Assembly (NCBI RefSeq): GCF_014698755.1
Contig: NZ_JACJTO010000008.1
Span: 62,001-126,000, forward strand
Source: Aphanizomenon flos-aquae FACHB-1287
GTDB lineage: Bacteria > Cyanobacteriota > Cyanobacteriia > Cyanobacteriales > Nostocaceae
Length of the DNA: 64,000 nucleotides
Direction: 5' to 3'
A program made the translations under genes and the position numbers. The notes under the pieces are model-generated. The model was given only the letters and a program-made list of their open reading frames with translations. It did no database searches and was not told where the DNA came from. Of this stretch, positions 38,201 to 46,247 are shown piece after piece; position 1 is the stretch's first letter; the number at the start of each line of letters is the position of its first letter.

Positions 38201-39595
38201 GGACAGGTGAATAGCGGTGGTGTTGATGCCTTTGTTACCAAGTATAATACGGATGGGACAAAAGTCTGGACTAAACTACTGGGAAGCAGTGTTAATGATT
38301 ATGCCTATTCCCTAACCACAGGTAGCGATGGTGCTATCTATGTTGCTGGGTATACTGCTACCAACCTGAATGGACAGGTGCATAGTGGTAGTTATGATGG
38401 CTTTGTCGTTAAGTTAAACGTTAACGAAGCCCCAGTTATTACCAGTGCTGCTACCGCCACCTTTGCCGAAAACGGTACAGGAACAGTTTATACTGTCACC
38501 GCTACATCTACCAGTACAAACCTCACCTACAGTTTATCTGGTACGGATGTTAATCTCTTTAACATCAATAATGGCGTTGTCACCTTCAAAACCGCGCCTA
38601 ACTTTGAAGTGCCTGGTGATAATGGTGCAAATAATGTTTATGATATCAACGTTATCGCTAGTGATGGTTCATTAACCGCTACACAAGCAGTAGTCATTAC
38701 CGTTACAGACGTTAATGATATTGTTCAATCCTCCGTCAGCTACACATTAAACTCCAGCGAAACGGATTTAGCTTTAATAGGAACCGCAAACATTGACGGA
38801 ACTGGAAACAGTCTCAATAATGCCATCTTCGGTAACAGTGGTAATAATGTTCTCGATGGCCGCGCTGGTGCTGATAGCCTTTTTGGTAATGCCGGTGATG
38901 ATACTTTGATAGGTGGTCTTGGTGCTGATACCATGACCGGGGGAATTGGTAATGATTGGTACTGGGTAGATGATGCTGGAGACAGTGTGATAGAATATGC
39001 CAATGAAGGTACAGATAAGGTTTTCACGAGTATCAGTTACACACTTACAGCCAATGTAGAAGACCTGGCTTTACAGGAAATAGCCGCCAATATTAATGGT
39101 ACGGGTAATATCCTGAATAATACCATTACAGATAATAGCAAAGATAACATTCTCGATGGTGGTGCTGGTAATGATATTATCAGAGCCTCTGGAGGGAATG
39201 ATACCTTAATTGGTGGGATAGGTGCGGATACTTTAACGGGAGGTTTAGGTAATGATAGGTTTGTTTATACCAATTTAACCGATTCCTTGTTAGGTGGAAT
39301 TGATATCATCAAGGATTTTAACAATAGTACGGATACTGACCGTTTTGTAGTTAGTGCTGCTCGCTCTGTGTTTAATAATGTCGGTGTAGTTAGCGGACTC
39401 AATGCCACTGCCATTGGTAGTAAATTAACTACTAGTAACTTTGGAGCTAATGCTGCTGCATTATTTACCATAGGCTCAAAGAGCTATGTAGCTATTAATG
39501 ATAGCATTGCTGGTTTTAATGCTCTTAGTGATGCCATTGTGGATATTACGGGATACAAGGGTACTTTATCTGCTGGTAGTTTTGTGACTGCTTAA
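35267..39595 (+). CDS. Giant repeat protein: beta-propeller-type (SBBP) arrays, cadherin-like domains and RTX C-terminus
   Basis: A 1442-residue protein with no signal peptide, expected to leave by type I secretion. It has eight 57-residue repeats (residues 5-460, each with WTKLLG, TTGSDGAIYVAGYT, NLDGQVNSG and FVTKYNTDGTKA). Two cadherin-like domains follow (about 463-653, NEAPVITS and ATFAENGTGTVYTV), then seven more 57-residue repeats (about 655-1050) and a third cadherin-like domain. The RTX region (about 1180-1340) has calcium-binding nonapeptides such as GGLGADTMTGGIGND and GGIGADTLTGGLGND. The C-terminal 100 residues fit an uncleaved secretion signal. SBBP-type repeats form beta-propellers. 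A surface adhesin or matrix role is likely. Confidence 0.88.
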   Translation: MPQVIWTKLLGTSSADSAESITTGSDGAIYVAGYTDGNLDGQVNSGDGDAFVTKYNTDGTKAWTKLLGTSSLDEAYSLTTGSDGAIYVAGYTVGNLDGQVNSGIRDAFVTKYNTDGTKAWTKLLGTSGNDYANSLTTGSDGAIYVAGYTYGNLDGQVNSGRYDTFVTKYNTDGTKAWTKLLGVSGNDWASSLTTGSDGAIYVAGYTYGNLDGQVNSGSSDAFVTKYNTDGTKAWTKLLGSSDYDWASSLTTGSDGAIYVAGYTGGNLDGQVNSGGVDSFVTKYNTDGTKAWTKLLGGSSYDQANSLTTGSDGAIYVAGYTYGNLDGQVNSGGADTFVTKYNTDGTKAWTKLLGSSVDDIAMSLTTGSDGAIYVAGFTYSNLDGQVNSGGVDAFVTKYNTDGTKVWTKLLGSSVNDYAYSLTTGSDGAIYVAGYTSGNLNGQVNSGSYDAFVIKLNVNEAPVITSPATATFAENGTGTVYTVTATSTSTNLTYSLSGTDVNLFNINNGVVTFKTAPNFEVPGDNGANNVYDINVIASDGSLTATKAVAITVTNVNEAPVITSAATATFAENGTGTVYTVTATDVDAGTTLTYSLSGTDANLFNINNGVVTFKTAPNFEVPGDNGANNVYDINVIASDGTLTATQAVAITVTNVTEPSVIWTKLLGTSSYDWVSSLTTGSDGAIYVAGVTGGNLDGQVNSGSYDGFVTKYNTDGTKAWTKLLGGSSYDYANSLTTGSDGAIYVAGYTGGNLDGQVNSGNEDAFVTKYNTDGTKAWTKLLGGSSYDIAMSLTTGSDGAIYVAGYTDGNLDGQVNSGNNDAFVTKYNTDGTKAWTKLLGGSGADYANSLTTGSDGAIYVAGSTNGNLDGQTNSGGVDSFVTKYNTDGTKAWTKLLGTSGADYAYSLTTGSDGAIYVAGYTYGNLDGQVNSGSYDTFVTKYNTDGTKAWTKLLGGSGNDIAYSLTTGSDGAIYVAGYTSGNLDGQVNSGGVDAFVTKYNTDGTKVWTKLLGSSVNDYAYSLTTGSDGAIYVAGYTATNLNGQVHSGSYDGFVVKLNVNEAPVITSAATATFAENGTGTVYTVTATSTSTNLTYSLSGTDVNLFNINNGVVTFKTAPNFEVPGDNGANNVYDINVIASDGSLTATQAVVITVTDVNDIVQSSVSYTLNSSETDLALIGTANIDGTGNSLNNAIFGNSGNNVLDGRAGADSLFGNAGDDTLIGGLGADTMTGGIGNDWYWVDDAGDSVIEYANEGTDKVFTSISYTLTANVEDLALQEIAANINGTGNILNNTITDNSKDNILDGGAGNDIIRASGGNDTLIGGIGADTLTGGLGNDRFVYTNLTDSLLGGIDIIKDFNNSTDTDRFVVSAARSVFNNVGVVSGLNATAIGSKLTTSNFGANAAALFTIGSKSYVAINDSIAGFNALSDAIVDITGYKGTLSAGSFVTA
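35282..38418 (+). repeat. Arrays of 171-bp tandem repeats (8 + 7 copies) within a 1788-bp duplicated block
   Basis: The unit begins TGGACTAAACTGCTGGGA and recurs every 171 bases (for example 35282 and 35453). Most of each unit is identical in DNA, including synonymous positions, while three short stretches differ between copies. On a larger scale, segments at 36471 and 38259, and at 36631 and 38419, match with the same offset of 1788 bases, so repeats plus cadherin-like domain were duplicated together. Two cadherin-like copies lie between the arrays (about 36630-37240). Confidence 0.92.
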
Positions 39596-39674
39596 GCTAG
39601 GTAGCGGTAAAATTGCAATAATTAGATACTTGATTTCTCTAAGGGACTTCTAATTAAAAAAATACCCAAAAATT

Positions 39675-39740
39675 TCTTGTGGTGCGGGTATCTTGCCTAC
39701 TAATCATCAAGGACGGGCAGGAAGCCCATCCCACAAAATT
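39675..39740. repeat. MITE-like dispersed element, partial copy 3
   Basis: CTTGTGGTGCGGGTATCTTGCC matches the interior of the element at 5706 and the reverse of that at 52299. It is followed by GACGGGCAGGAAGCCCATCCC, another frequent hairpin-type repeat. It is non-coding and lies between the RTX gene and the first coiled-coil gene. Confidence 0.5.
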
Positions 39741-39810
39741 GGGTAAAATAGTAGAATGACAAACTCTGCTATTATTATTATTGTCGGTAAAATAATTATT
39801 ACGAAAATAT

Positions 39811-40320
39811 ATGACAACTAACCCACCAACTCTCACTTATACCCTGGAAGAAATATTATCTCGTTTGGATCAAAAGATAGAGAAGCAATTTACTGAAGTT
39901 AACCAAAAAATAGATCGGCAATTTGCTGAAGTCAACCAAAAAATAGATCGGCAATTTTCTGAAGTCAATCAAAAGTTTACTGAAGTCAATCAAAAGTTTA
40001 CTGAAGTCAATCAAAAGTTTACTGAAGTCAATCAAAAAATAGAGAAGCAATTTACTGAAGTTAACAAAAAACTAGAAACTATTGATGGTAGACTAAATAA
40101 ACTGGAAATTGGCCAAGCGGAATTATCAGGGGAAATTAAAATCTTAGATGAAAAACTATCTGGAGAAATTAAAACCCTAGATGAAAAAGTTATTGGTATT
40201 GATAAAAGACTAGATAACCAAGAATTTATTAATCGTGGAGTTCTAGTAGCAGTGATTATTGCCTTAATTAGTGGAGTGGTCAAACTATTTGGTTTGTTTC
40301 CCAGCACTGGTAAAATTTGA
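39811..40320 (+). CDS. Coiled-coil protein with C-terminal membrane anchor, copy 1
   Basis: A 169-residue protein of unknown function. After TYTLEEILSRLDQKI it has a long coiled coil made of 11-residue units (QKIDRQFAEVN type) and 7-residue units (QKFTEVN, three in a row). A second coil follows (KKLETIDGRLNKLEIGQAEL). One C-terminal membrane helix ends it (about 145-165, GVLVAVIIALISGVVKLFG). The gene at 41275 is a close paralogue with a different repeat number. It probably spans or tethers to a membrane. It lies between the RTX and chaperone genes. Confidence 0.75.
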   Translation: MTTNPPTLTYTLEEILSRLDQKIEKQFTEVNQKIDRQFAEVNQKIDRQFSEVNQKFTEVNQKFTEVNQKFTEVNQKIEKQFTEVNKKLETIDGRLNKLEIGQAELSGEIKILDEKLSGEIKTLDEKVIGIDKRLDNQEFINRGVLVAVIIALISGVVKLFGLFPSTGKI

Positions 40321-40322
40321 AA

Positions 40323-40422
40323 ATTACAGCATTTTTAGCTTGAGTCAGGTACATAATCGGGACTCCACAAGAGTTTAATCATTAATATCTGTACTCCATA
40401 ATAGCGGTAACTGCTGTATTAT
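40323..40422. mobile_element. MITE-like dispersed element, copy 4
   Basis: ATTACAGC at 40323 and GCTGTATTATT at 40413 form short terminal inverted repeats. The interior has GGTACATAATC, CCACAAGAGTTTAATCATT and CTGTACTCC, matching the family at 5706 and 52299. It begins four bases after the stop of coiled-coil gene 1 and fills most of the spacer before the chaperone gene. Confidence 0.5.
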
Positions 40423-40451
40423 TATAAAACTCAGTTTTAGTTATTGAAAAT

Positions 40452-41273
40452 ATGAAAAGAAAAATTGCGAAAATTCTGCCTTTATTCTGTTGGTTTCCTC
40501 TTGGTTTTACTCCTATGATAGCCTACGGTCAATTATCTGTTTCTCCTTTAACAATTCAACGTCAAGCAGAATCAGGACAAGCTAGGGGAGTGATTAACAT
40601 TTCTAATAATTCTAATAAACCTTATCGAGCTAGAGTTTCTTTATCACCTTTCACTTATAATCAGGAAGGACTGCAAGTTTTACAATCTAGTCCCAATGAC
40701 TTAACACCCTATTTAACATTTTCTCCCCGTGAATTAGTAATTGAATCAGGACAACAACGTTCAATTCGTTTTAATGCTAGGTTACTTCCTAGTTTACCCC
40801 AGGGAGAATATAGAGCTATGTTCTCTGTAGAAGAACTTCAGGATAACAGTTCTACTGAAACAAATCAGGTTTCTGTTGTTGTCAATATAGCAGCAACGAT
40901 ATATGTAATTAATGGTGATTTTGTTCCCAAAGTAGGAGTAGAAAAGGTATTTTATGATGGGCAGAAAAAGCAAATTAGATTATTAGTTAATAATACAGGT
41001 GAAGCCACAGCCCGCGTTAAAAATGAGTGGAATTTAAGTCAAGATGGCAAAACAGTTGATTCTGGTAAAGTAGAAGAAACTACTATTATTGCTAAAGGTA
41101 ATCGGTATGTTGAAATATCCTATCCCCCCCAAGGAAAAACCCTAACACCTGGTAATTACCAATTGTCAGGAAAACTATCTTGGAATGCTAAAAAGGCAGA
41201 AAATTTACCCTTTAATCTCAATTTCACTGTGTCTCCAGCAGATATCAACCCACAGAAAAAACCTCCACAATAA
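40452..41273 (+). CDS. PapD-like periplasmic pilus chaperone
   Basis: Chaperones of this type complete the immunoglobulin fold of pilin subunits and hand them to an outer-membrane usher. The 273-residue protein has a signal peptide (1-26, ending MIAYGQLSV) and a PapD-like N-terminal domain (LSVSPLTIQRQAESGQARG, then NNSNKPYRARVSLSPF). The segment YLTFSPRELVIESGQQRSIRF contains the conserved strand and Arg of the family, and YRAMFSVEEL follows. A second domain runs from about 155. It is directly followed by coiled-coil gene 2, which starts two bases after the stop. Two pilin-like genes upstream are likely clients. Confidence 0.8.
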   Translation: MKRKIAKILPLFCWFPLGFTPMIAYGQLSVSPLTIQRQAESGQARGVINISNNSNKPYRARVSLSPFTYNQEGLQVLQSSPNDLTPYLTFSPRELVIESGQQRSIRFNARLLPSLPQGEYRAMFSVEELQDNSSTETNQVSVVVNIAATIYVINGDFVPKVGVEKVFYDGQKKQIRLLVNNTGEATARVKNEWNLSQDGKTVDSGKVEETTIIAKGNRYVEISYPPQGKTLTPGNYQLSGKLSWNAKKAENLPFNLNFTVSPADINPQKKPPQ

Positions 41274-41274
41274 T

Positions 41275-41739
41275 ATGACTACTAACCCACCAATTCTCAC
41301 TTATACTCTGGAAGAAATATTATCTCGTCTTGATCAAAAGATAGAAAAGCAATTTGCTGAAGTTAATCAAAAAATGGATCGGCAATTTGCTGAAGTTAAT
41401 CAAAAAATGGATCGGCAATTTGCTGAAGTTAACCAAAAAATCGATCGGCAATTTGCTGAAGTTAACCAAAAAATGGATCGACAGTTTACTGAAGTCAATC
41501 AAAAATTTACTGAAGTCAACAAAAAACTAGAAACTATTGATGGTAGATTAAATAAACTGGAAATTGGACAAGCAGAACTATCTGGGGAAATTAAAACCCT
41601 AGAGGAAAAAGTTAGTGGTATTGACAAAAGGCTAGATAACCAAGAGTTTATTAATCGTGGAGTTCTAGTAGCAGTGATTATTGCTTTAATTAGTGGAGTA
41701 GTCAAACTATTCGGTTTCTTCCCTACTGGCAAAATTTGA
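41275..41739 (+). CDS. Coiled-coil protein with C-terminal membrane anchor, copy 2
   Basis: A 154-residue paralogue of the protein encoded at 39811, with near-identical ends (TNPPILTYTLEEILSRLDQK and NRGVLVAVIIALISGVVKLF) but five 11-residue units in place of the mixed array. The start at 41275 matches copy 1; the longer frame from 41185 lies in the chaperone gene. The similarity between the two loci runs from the ATG to about 15 bases past the stop (AAAATTTGAAAATTA). It looks like a recent duplication placed between the chaperone and usher-like genes. Confidence 0.75.
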   Translation: MTTNPPILTYTLEEILSRLDQKIEKQFAEVNQKMDRQFAEVNQKMDRQFAEVNQKIDRQFAEVNQKMDRQFTEVNQKFTEVNKKLETIDGRLNKLEIGQAELSGEIKTLEEKVSGIDKRLDNQEFINRGVLVAVIIALISGVVKLFGFFPTGKI

Positions 41740-41755
41740 AAATTATAATTTTCTT

Positions 41756-44349
41756 ATGTTTGGAGGGGAATCAATTAATTATTACCATTTAGCATCAAAT
41801 TACAATTTACCTGCTCTCATTAGTCAAGTTAATGATGTTTCTATTGACCCTAAAGCAGAAGCAAAATCGCCGCAATTTGTTGTTTTACCAATAGGAATTA
41901 ATATTGGTAAACTCAATGTTTTACAATCTGCCTCCGTTAAAGGTTATGAAGACGGAGAAAAAGCTATTGATTTTCCTAATTGGTTAATTCCTTTTCAAGA
42001 TATAACTACAGCATTAAACCTGACTGTTAGTACGTTACCGAATGGAGAATTAGAAATAAAAGGAGTGGGTTTAATTAAACGTATTAAAATCAGTGAATTA
42101 ACCTCAGATCCAGAATTAGGTTTAACTATATCTATCGCACAAATTGAGGAGTTATTGCAAGTTAGATCTAAATTTGATATTGTGGCTTATTCAATTATAC
42201 TAGAACCACCCTGGTTAAATTTTAAAGGAAAAAAAACTACCAACCAGAACCTCCGGTAATTGTAGAAGGTTTACCTATTGTTAAAAGTCCTAATTTTACT
42301 TTCTCAACTGTGGGAGAACAAGTTAATATTAGTAGTAGAGAAAATAGTCAAGAATTAACTACTCAAGGTAGTTTAAATATTGTAGGTACAGTATTAAAAG
42401 GAAGTTGGTTTTCTCGAATTAATCAAGCTGATTTATTAGATAGTAAAAAATGGCAACTACAAGAAGGACAATATCTAAACCGCAGTGATTTTCATGATTA
42501 TGTAATTGGTTCTCAACCTACTTTCTGGACGGGTCAAACTAGGGGTGATTATTGGGGTTTGACGACAATTAAAAGATTTGGATTCAAAGCCGATAATCTC
42601 AATAATAGCTCATTTACGCCCTCTCAAGGTTTACAAATTTCTACAATTAATCGCATTATTGAAGGAGCAGCAAAACCGGGAACTTTAGTGCAATTAGTTT
42701 CTGGAAATGATAATTTTATTTTTGGAGAAATATTAGTTGATTCTTCAGAAATTTATCGCTTTGATAATGTTCCCATTAATAGTGAAAATTATCGAGTTTT
42801 ACTTTATGCTAATGGACAATTAGCAAGTAAACCCATAGAGAAAAAACCGATATTTCTGAATTTACCTGGACAATTAACCCAAGGAACATCAAGTCTAATT
42901 ATATCCAGTGGTATGAATAGAGAAACGAGAAATAATGATTTTTTTGGAGACTTAAATAATGTTCGTGGAGGTATTGCTTATCGTCATGGAGTTACAGATT
43001 CTTTAACATTGGGAGGAGGAATCATTTATGATCAAAGTTTATTAGGATTAGGGGAGGTATTTTATCAACCTAATAATTTTCCTTTCAAATTGGCTTTATC
43101 CGCTTTAAAAGTCCCAGCTAAATTCAAATATAATGCTAATCTAGAATTTAGACCATCTTCTCAATTAAATCTGAATTTATCCAGTAATGAGCAGTTTCAA
43201 AGTTTTAATTTTAATTGGAATCCGGCTAAATTTTTAAGTTTTACTAGTAGTGGTAGTAATCTCAATGGTATTATGAATTTAGGATTAAATGTAAATCAGA
43301 ATTTTGGTAAAATATCTACTTATTCAAGTCTGAAAATTGATAATAAAGGACAATTAGAATGGAATTCTAACCTGCGTTGGCGTAATTTAGCCGCTAGAGT
43401 TAGTCCTACTGGTATTGGATTAGAATTAAATTATGAAGGTTCTATTTTCAGTATTTTTAAACTCCCTGAAAAGGAAAATTTAATTTTAAGTTATGAAACC
43501 AGTAATTCCAGTAATAAACATAATAGTTTATTAACATTAAAATGGAAATATCAATCACCTTATATTAATCAACGTCGTCTCTGGGATTTTGATCTTGGTT
43601 ATGGTATCAGTTCTCAAGGTAGTGGTTTTTTAGCTTCTGTTTCTACTTTTTTTATTCCCGGTTTGTCTCTGCGTTTGCGTTATGATGGAATTTCCATAAC
43701 ATCAGATACAGCCTCTTATCGGCTTGAAATTGGTTCAGTAGTTAATTTCAGTCCTAATTTAAGATTTGGAGACTCTGAATTTGAACGTTTACGCAGTGAG
43801 GGTGGTATATTTATTCAACCTTTTTTAGATAAAAATAATAACGGTATTAGAGATAATAATGAAGAGATTTATACTCAAGATATGGAACTACTATTAATCC
43901 TAAATAATAAAAAATTTAATCCTAGTTTGGGAACTATTACAAAACAAGGTGTTTTATTTAAAGTTCCTCCGGGTATTTACCGTCTTGATTTAGATCCTGC
44001 TGGATATCCTTTAGACTGGAAACCTGTTCAACCTGGTTATGCTGTGGAAATAGTTGCAGGTAGTTATACAACTACTTCAATTCCTTTTGTTGCTTCTTAT
44101 ACTTTAGCGGGAACTGTGAAAGATACTGAAGGAAAACCTGTTGCTGGTGCTAGAGTCGAAGCTATTGATAATAGTAAATCATCAGTTGTATCTATTACAA
44201 ATAATTCAGGTATTTTCTATTTGGAACAGTTGCGACAAGGAACTTATGAGTTAAAAGTTAATAACAAATCTGTTGAACCAAATAAGATTATAATTAATTC
44301 AGATTCTCCTAATTTACAAGAATTAAATTTAAAATTACCTAATCCTTAA
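41756..44349 (+). pseudogene. Usher-like outer-membrane protein, split by a frameshift in an A8 run
   Basis: Two frames, 41756-42259 and 42310-44349, make one protein of about 860 residues if one base is added in the run of eight A at 42229-42236. The second frame then reads back as KNYQPEPPVIVEGLPIVKSP, joining LEPPWLNFKGK smoothly. The middle is rich in alternating beta strands like a barrel (GGIAYRHGVTDSLTLGGGI, SLRLRYDGISI). The end has a carboxypeptidase-regulatory-like domain (YTLAGTVKDTEGKPVAGARV). No signal peptide precedes the first residues (MFGGESINYYHLASNY), so the true 5' end may be lost. It may be an inactive gene, a phase variant or a slippage-expressed gene. Confidence 0.68.
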
Positions 44350-44413
44350 TTAAGGCTAAAACCCTTTTTACTCTGCTCTCTATTTTAGCCCAATGACAAT
44401 TTTTAACGCTAAC

Positions 44414-45037
44414 CTACTTAATTGGTTTTAAAAAAACTACAATACAACCTGAAGTTAACAAAAACCCCAACAAAATCAAAGGTTGTGCTAACCTATTTAT
44501 TGTCTCTTCCCTGCCGATATTTTGCCCAGATTGGGGAATATCTACAGCCTTTCCTGTGGCCACAGTGACAACAAACTGCAACTCAAAAGGTTTAATTTTT
44601 CCCTCAATAGCAGTCTTACCACTTAATAGCAACTGATAAGCCCCTGGTTTGGGAAAAGTTACTTCTGCTCCTGGTATATCTTGATAGCGTTCAGCCTGAA
44701 TAGATTTTAATCGAGGTTCAATTAATGCCAGTTCTCCTGTTACATGAGGTTCAGAATAAATAGCCAATTGACAATTACAATTTTTTAAAGGAATTACCTT
44801 ACCACCTTTTCGAGTCAGAGCAAACCAAATTTGAGTAACTTCCCCAGCGCGGGGATTATCATTAGGTTCTAAATGGATAGTAGCACCCACATTTTCAGAT
44901 ATTTGTACTGTATGGGCTAAAGTTTGAGTATTTGCAGTGACTATTAAACTAGATAAAACTAATAATAATATATACTTTACTTTGCTTTTGCTTAGAGAAG
45001 AAATGGTCAATTTATCGTTATTTATTGGGAGGAACAT
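44414..45037 (-). CDS. Exported membrane-anchored protein, partner of the SafE/DsbD-like fusion
   Basis: A 207-residue protein with an N-terminal signal or anchor (about 23-42, ending TLAHTVQIS). A beta-rich extracytoplasmic domain follows and carries a Cys-x-Cys (LKNCNCQLAIYSEPH). A C-terminal membrane helix lies at about 183-203. The Cys pair and a nearby His could bind copper, but this is inference. Its start overlaps the end of the upstream gene by 20 bases, indicating translational coupling. I do not recognise a named family. Confidence 0.6.
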   Translation of the reverse strand: MFLPINNDKLTISSLSKSKVKYILLLVLSSLIVTANTQTLAHTVQISENVGATIHLEPNDNPRAGEVTQIWFALTRKGGKVIPLKNCNCQLAIYSEPHVTGELALIEPRLKSIQAERYQDIPGAEVTFPKPGAYQLLLSGKTAIEGKIKPFELQFVVTVATGKAVDIPQSGQNIGREETINRLAQPLILLGFLLTSGCIVVFLKPIK

Positions 45038-46247
45038 AAAACTTTTCTAGACCTAAATATAACCAAAAATGCCGCGAACGTACTAAGAATACACCAAAGA
45101 TAATTATCCCTAGCAAAATGACTGCTAATTGGTTTGTCCAACTTAATCTTAAAGTACCCAGGTAATGAGAACCAATCAAAACCGTATGAATAGCGCTCAA
45201 TAACAAAGCTGGTACACTTAAAAGATGAATTTGTCGCCAATGCTTACCTAATAACTTTTGCAAAAAATCAAAACTTGTACAAGCCGCAGGAGTCATTAAT
45301 ACCAGTGCTACAGCCCCTGCACTCATTCCCCATTGAAATTCTAGGGGTAAAAACCAAACAGCGGTGAAATTCCAGTTTAGAGAGTGTTCAAAATGATGAA
45401 TGGTGTGTACCCCAGACAACACAAAAGCCCCAACTCCCAAAGCTCGACGGTAACGCAGAGGTGCACGCCAAAAACTATTCACAGGCCGGGCAATTAATGA
45501 GAGAATTAAACAAATTAGAGCAGCGTGGCCGCTATAGTCTGTCATGGTGTCCCCTGTTCGTAACAAAGTAATAGCACCAATAATCAAAGTTACCCAACCA
45601 CCCAAGCGCAATAATTGACTGCGACGATCTTTACTAATTAACGCCGTAGAAACACCTATACCCAACATAATTGGTAGTGTACCGGCTCCAAAAGCTAACA
45701 TTGTCGCTACACCTTGCCACAAATTCCCCGTAGCTGCAGCCTTAATTTGAGCCGCGTATAAAAAACCACAGGGCATTAATCCCCAAGTCATGCCTAATAG
45801 TGCCGGTGTCCACCATTGAGTTTGTGCGGATAACTTCATCATTACCGTACTGAGACGGTTGTGTAAGTTACCTTTGAGTATGGGGTGTAACAGGGGAATA
45901 TGCGGTAAAAAATCCGGTTTAATTTGTCCTAAACCAAACCAAATCAGCATTATACCCGTAATTATCGCTATCCAATGTCGTAAATTGCTACCAATTCCCG
46001 CTAGTTGTCCACCCTGTACTAATACTGAACCTAGTGAGCCAATGCCAGCACCAACTAAAGCATAACTCAATATTCGCCCTAAGTTAAGTAAAGTATGAAA
46101 TTTTAATTGCTGTGGCCAAGTTGGGTTTTTTTGCTGCTTAGAAAGAGAAAAAGCTACTGTTAAGGGTCCACACATTCCAAAGCAATGTCCAAAACTACCC
46201 AAAAACCCTAAAAGTGTGATCAGTGATAAATCTAGCATATTAACCAT
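45018..46247 (-). CDS. Membrane fusion of SafE/DsbD_2-like domain with ferric-reductase-like heme domain
   Basis: A 409-residue protein. Residues 1-235 resemble the sulfite-exporter/UreH/DsbD-type membrane family, with GSFGHCFGMCGPLTVAF (a Cys-x-x-x-Cys motif) and WGLMPCGFLYAAQIKAA in paired helices. Residues about 260-400 have helices with His residues in GVHTIHHFEHSLN and RQIHLLSVPALLLSAIHTV, as in ferric-reductase-like heme b domains. This combination suggests electron or metal transfer across the membrane, perhaps copper handling. The overlapping downstream gene encodes a Cys-x-Cys protein. The substrate is not known. Confidence 0.75.
   Translation of the reverse strand: MVNMLDLSLITLLGFLGSFGHCFGMCGPLTVAFSLSKQQKNPTWPQQLKFHTLLNLGRILSYALVGAGIGSLGSVLVQGGQLAGIGSNLRHWIAIITGIMLIWFGLGQIKPDFLPHIPLLHPILKGNLHNRLSTVMMKLSAQTQWWTPALLGMTWGLMPCGFLYAAQIKAAATGNLWQGVATMLAFGAGTLPIMLGIGVSTALISKDRRSQLLRLGGWVTLIIGAITLLRTGDTMTDYSGHAALICLILSLIARPVNSFWRAPLRYRRALGVGAFVLSGVHTIHHFEHSLNWNFTAVWFLPLEFQWGMSAGAVALVLMTPAACTSFDFLQKLLGKHWRQIHLLSVPALLLSAIHTVLIGSHYLGTLRLSWTNQLAVILLGIIIFGVFLVRSRHFWLYLGLEKFYVPPNK

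Noticed and set aside
35282-38418. Regular direct repeats that could suggest a CRISPR array
   Set aside because: The unit is 171 bp, coding throughout, in frame and with no short unique spacers; it is a protein repeat array.
35282-38418. Variable loops as targets of a diversity-generating retroelement
   Set aside because: No reverse transcriptase or template repeat was seen in the window, and variation is not limited to adenine positions at one 3' end.
36675-38675. Frames of 70-76 residues at 36675 and 38445 inside the RTX gene
   Set aside because: They are out-of-frame readings of the duplicated cadherin-like domain; identity reflects the duplication.
39856-40050. Antisense Leu/Phe/Asp-rich repeat frame opposite the coiled-coil gene
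   Set aside because: It is the reverse shadow of the 33-bp and 21-bp repeat units.
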